A stretch of DNA of 64,000 nt from Juglans regia (Eukaryota; Streptophyta; Magnoliopsida; Fagales; Juglandaceae), in the NCBI RefSeq assembly GCF_001411555.2, contig NC_049911.1, positions 186,001 through 250,000 on the forward strand, given 5' to 3'. A model generated the notes under the pieces. It made no database searches and was not told the origin of the DNA. It was given only the letters and a program-made list of their open reading frames with translations. The position numbers were made by a program, and so were the translations under genes. Below, piece after piece: positions 60,581 through 64,000 of this stretch (positions are counted from its first letter, which is position 1; every line of letters starts with the position of its first letter).

Positions 60581-63500
60581 TTATTTTGGGAGATGATCAG
60601 GTTTGACAAATGAGAAGTCATTTTCATTTATGGTTTCTTCTTCGTAGTGGTGTTCATCTAGTACTTCAGATTGTTGCTCATGATCAGGATCTACGGTTAA
60701 AATCACGTTGGTGGTCGATGAGGTCGGACACAAAGGATCAGCTTCCAAATCCGAGTTCTCATGGTCGTCGTAGGCGGACACGTGGGTTAAGTGACCCGTA
60801 GTTTTGAAGCGGTGCAATGTGCGTCCGGAGGCTGCATGCAGCGTTGATGAGGTAGGGCTTCCACCTAGAGTTATGGTACGAGGAGATTTTCCTCCAAGCC
60901 CGCCCTTTTTCTTTTTCGCAGCCATGTGCCACTTTTTAAGGGCCCTGGATGTTTGTTCGTCAAAAATTGATTTCTTCATGCCCGAACCCATCTGCAGTCC
61001 CCACCATGAAGATCATGATAAATGATCCAGTTCAAACATCACACGATCTTACTGAATGAATTAACAACAATATTACACCAGGAAATGAAAACTCTCCTTA
61101 ACATATCTCATCTTGTGTGCGAGGTTAACATGTCCCATTTATCGGATGCAAGTGCTTTTATATTATTGTAAGATGGAATGCATAATTCATCCAAACACAA
61201 GATCACGAAAATATAGAAGGAAAACAAACAACAACAAAAAACAATAAGCTTGAACAACGGTGCTCGTTTGCTGAATATACTCTATAGGTTAAAGCATTTA
61301 GAAGGTTGTTTGGCAGCTGAAAGCATGAGCACATACAATAAACCAATTGATAATTGGATGCAACTCTTTTCTGAAAACAATGCTGTCTTATATGCTTTTG
61401 ACCTTAACATTGTTGTTAATTTATCTAATCCTTTTAGAGATTTCTTAGAATCCCATAGCGTTAGTGAAGATACCTGAGCAACAAGGGCATATAGCGGAAG
61501 GGTGATGTAGCTACAAAGACAAAGGACAGCAACCCTGCAACATTTATGAAGATTCAGCCAATCATTAATCCAAGGTCAAAAAAAGAAAAGATTCAATACA
61601 CCAATTTAAGGTTTTTCTCATTTCTTCGCTCTTATTGATTTATAACATATATAGATGTACTTTTTTGAAAAAATACAAATTAATAATAATAATAATAATC
61701 TTGTCAGCCTTTCATTGGCAGGCTTAATTCATAATGCTTTTATAAGCCAACTCTTCTTTCCGCTAGGCGAATGCCCTTCTATGAAGAGAAGTACTTTTCA
61801 AGTGCCCATTTGCATTGCAATGAAAAAACATAAAAAATAAAAAATGAATTAAAGGCATACCCTAATGAAACTTTTATAATAGCAAGCTTGAAATTGGAAT
61901 GGAAGCAAGATTTCAACCCAAATGAGTACTGCACAGAAAGAAATGAAGTACAAAGTCAATATATATAAAAGAGGATAAAGAATACGAACACAAGATCAAC
62001 AAATAAACGAGAGACTCGGTGGCTATTAGGAAAGTTAAGTGGGGAACACTCCATTACCCATATCCACAAGAAATATGTTATTTGGAATGCATTCTGCATG
62101 TAACAGTAAAACTGATCAGAATAGTCACAAACATGAAGGAAATTTAAAAGTCAAAACATAATTATATAGACTGCTAATTCCTCTTTAATTGATAAAGTGA
62201 GATTTTAGTAAAATAACACTGATCAGATCATATTTTCTTCTTTTAAATATCTTTAAAATGAACCTTCTCCAGTATTGGCCTAGACCTCACATAAGTTTAA
62301 GATCTAGTCTGCAATACAGGGGCCTATTGAATACCTGAAACAAAGCAAAATGGATAAGATGAAGAACTAACTGCGGCCGACCAAACCAAAAGTATTTGTC
62401 TGAGGCTTGCACAAGTGGAATCCCTTGGACCACTGCATGCCTTTCTGTGATCTCAAGAGCCATCTTCGTCAAAATGGCTTGAAGTTCTGTTCCAACAGCT
62501 AAGATTATCTGCAACCCAGTAAAAGTTCAGAAGTTTTTATTTTCCCACGATTTGTAAATCTAGCTGATCAAAAAAGAAAAGATATCTCACAATCAGAGGG
62601 ATCAAGGATGCCCAAAACAATGCCTGCCATCCTGGAAAGGAAAATCCGACAGAGTTAATCAACTTTACTGGAAAGTGCAGAACTAGGGCTGCAAACGGGC
62701 CGGTCCGGTCCAGTCCGGCGATGGACCGAAAATTTTCGGTCCATTATTTTTCCGGACCGGACCGGACCGAACACCCAAAGGGACCGGACCGGACCGATAG
62801 CTATCGGTCCAGTCGGTCCGCCCTCTTTTTTTTTTTTTTAATAATTAATAAAAAAATTTATTTAAAATACTAAATTAAACTAAGTGACTTATTAATGTGG
62901 ATTATGTAACAAACTCAATAAAAAATATTTTATATGGTCAATGATAATAAATTAGATGAAAATTATATTATTAATTTATATAATTACTATATAATTAACT
63001 AATTGATATTATATATTTATTAATTCATAGAATATTAACAAGTGTTAATAGTATATTTAAAATTTTATATTGTTAATAGTGATAGGTTAAATGAAGATAT
63101 ATATAAAATATTGTTAATTTATAGAATATTAACAAGTATTAATAATATATTTAAAAATTTATATTGTTAATTGTACAATTATTATATATAAAATATATAT
63201 AAAAAATATTTTTTTTTTTAATTTTTCATTCGGTCCGGTCCGGTCCGGTCCGGTCCGAAAAAACTGTGGACCGTGGACCGGACCGAATGATTTCGGTCCT
63301 CTAAAATATGGACCGGACCAGACCGGTCTAAGTCTCGGTCCGGTCCGGTCCGGACCGAAACGGTCGGTCCGTTCGGTCCGACCGGACCGTTAATCACCCC
63401 TATGCAGAACTACTCCAGAAGAATTTCCAAGAAAATAGTATCTTACCATTTACATTTAGTACCAAGAAAACCACGAATGATGCCCATAATATAGGGCTGC

Positions 63501-63882
63501 AACAAAATTAAGAAAACAAGTAATTCAATTCATCTGCTCCAAACAGATTATAGGATATTGCTTACTGAAAATCACAGTTTTGATGAAGTGAAGAGATATT
63601 AAATAGAGTGACCATTACCTTACTCCCACAACTGCTTTGAAGTCATCCTCTAATGATCTTTTGATATACTTCTGGAAGTTAAATTTACTTCCAGGACCTA
63701 AGTGGACCTATAGATGCGGCAATGTCATAAAGTCATGACATATCCTACCAGGTCTACCTATCAAAAATATCCTACCAGGTCTGTGAAATTATGAAACAAA
63801 AACTCACATTGATGAATCCGTTGCGCAAGGTTAAGTAGTCAGCATTGCTAACAGACCTGAAAAATTGTCGAAAGAAGCATCC
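60581..63882 (-). CDS. MLO: MLO family membrane protein, last nine exons (5' part outside window)
   Basis: Minus-strand exons: 63808-63882, 63619-63707, 63447-63496, 62591-62631, 62335-62508, 62058-62093, 61861-61928, 61474-61534 and 60581-60991 (TAA stop). Every junction is GT-AG and in frame. MLO proteins are plant plasma-membrane proteins with seven transmembrane helices and a cytosolic C-terminal calmodulin-binding site; they act in powdery-mildew susceptibility, calcium signalling, root and pollen growth. Visible signatures: [112 protein letters not shown] and the calmodulin-binding [13 protein letters not shown]. The C-tail ([22 protein letters not shown]) resembles the AtMLO1/13/15 group. 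The ATG at 60991 is internal, not a start. Nothing suggests damage in the part seen. Confidence 0.95.
62676..62683. repeat. Target-site duplication of the MLO-intron MITE, left
   Basis: TGCAGAAC, identical to 63403-63410. Confidence 0.92.
62684..63402. mobile_element. hAT-type MITE, 719 bp, in an MLO intron
   Basis: A perfect 8-bp duplication TGCAGAAC (62676-62683 and 63403-63410) flanks ends TAGGGCTGCAAACGGGCCGG (left) and, on the minus strand, TAGGGGTGATTAACGGTCCG (right). Both subterminal zones are dense arrays of CGGTCC / GGACCG (62698-62822 and 63231-63393); the centre (62823-63230) is nearly pure A/T. Non-coding. It lies between the MLO exons 62591-62631 and 63447-63496, 45-52 bp from each. 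Confidence 0.93.
63403..63410. repeat. Target-site duplication of the MLO-intron MITE, right
   Basis: TGCAGAAC, identical to 62676-62683. Confidence 0.92.
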
Positions 63883-64000
63883 CTGCAAAGAAATATTTTA
63901 ACAAGTTGAGAACAAAAAGTAGCTAAAAACCTTCTTTGTGAATCTAGTCTAATTGTTGCTAGCTAGATATTAAGTCAAATGCCCCAAAGTCTTTATCATG

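Noticed and set aside
60991..60991. ATG at 60991 as the start of a small gene
   Set aside because: It is the Met of the conserved QMGSGMKK in MLO, directly after a CTGCAG acceptor.

Overview
The window looks like nuclear DNA of a woody eudicot. The genes have many short GT-AG introns, intergenic DNA is AT-rich, and three plant gene families (tonoplast sugar transporter, MLO, AAGAB/p34) sit in nested transposable elements. Four runs of exactly 100 N (33572-33671, 42042-42141, 47120-47219, 50502-50601) are scaffold gaps of unknown true size. The species cannot be fixed from sequence alone; a Fagales-type tree is only a guess. No tRNA, rRNA or CRISPR was recognised.

Layout, left to right. (1) 1-4756: minus-strand Ty1/copia element A, cut by the window edge. 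(2) 4945-15785: three 3' exons of a plus-strand monosaccharide-sensing protein / tonoplast sugar transporter. Their 9.16-kb intron holds a solo LTR, a long gypsy-type LTR region and a complete copia element B (9039-13953). Element A lies in the preceding intron. (3) 17268-25813: minus-strand chromodomain Ty3/gypsy element, itself broken by an insert containing an ORF1-only LINE and by a Tourist-type MITE. (4) 29561-31726: a six-exon, apparently intact gene for an alpha/gamma-adaptin-binding p34-like GTPase-fold protein.

(5) 32783-52053: a 19.3-kb block bounded by hAT termini and a perfect 8-bp target duplication. It contains a decayed hAT transposase, copia element C, a gypsy-type gag fragment with its LTR, and several MITEs. 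(6) 55184-57699: a decayed FAR1/FRS-like (MULE-derived) gene whose 5' part is a six-unit tandem array of exon plus intron with a period of about 171 bp. (7) 57720-59401: minus-strand remnant of a DUF4283/zinc-knuckle LINE ORF1. (8) 60581-63882: nine 3' exons of a minus-strand MLO gene running off the right edge, with a 719-bp hAT MITE in one intron.

The host genes are functionally unrelated (vacuolar sugar transport, clathrin-adaptor assembly, MLO calcium/calmodulin membrane protein). The main story is transposon nesting: introns enlarged by antisense LTR elements, non-autonomous elements with clean target duplications, and exon duplication in a domesticated-transposase-type gene. Boundaries come from reading by eye; host exon frames were checked codon by codon across every junction.
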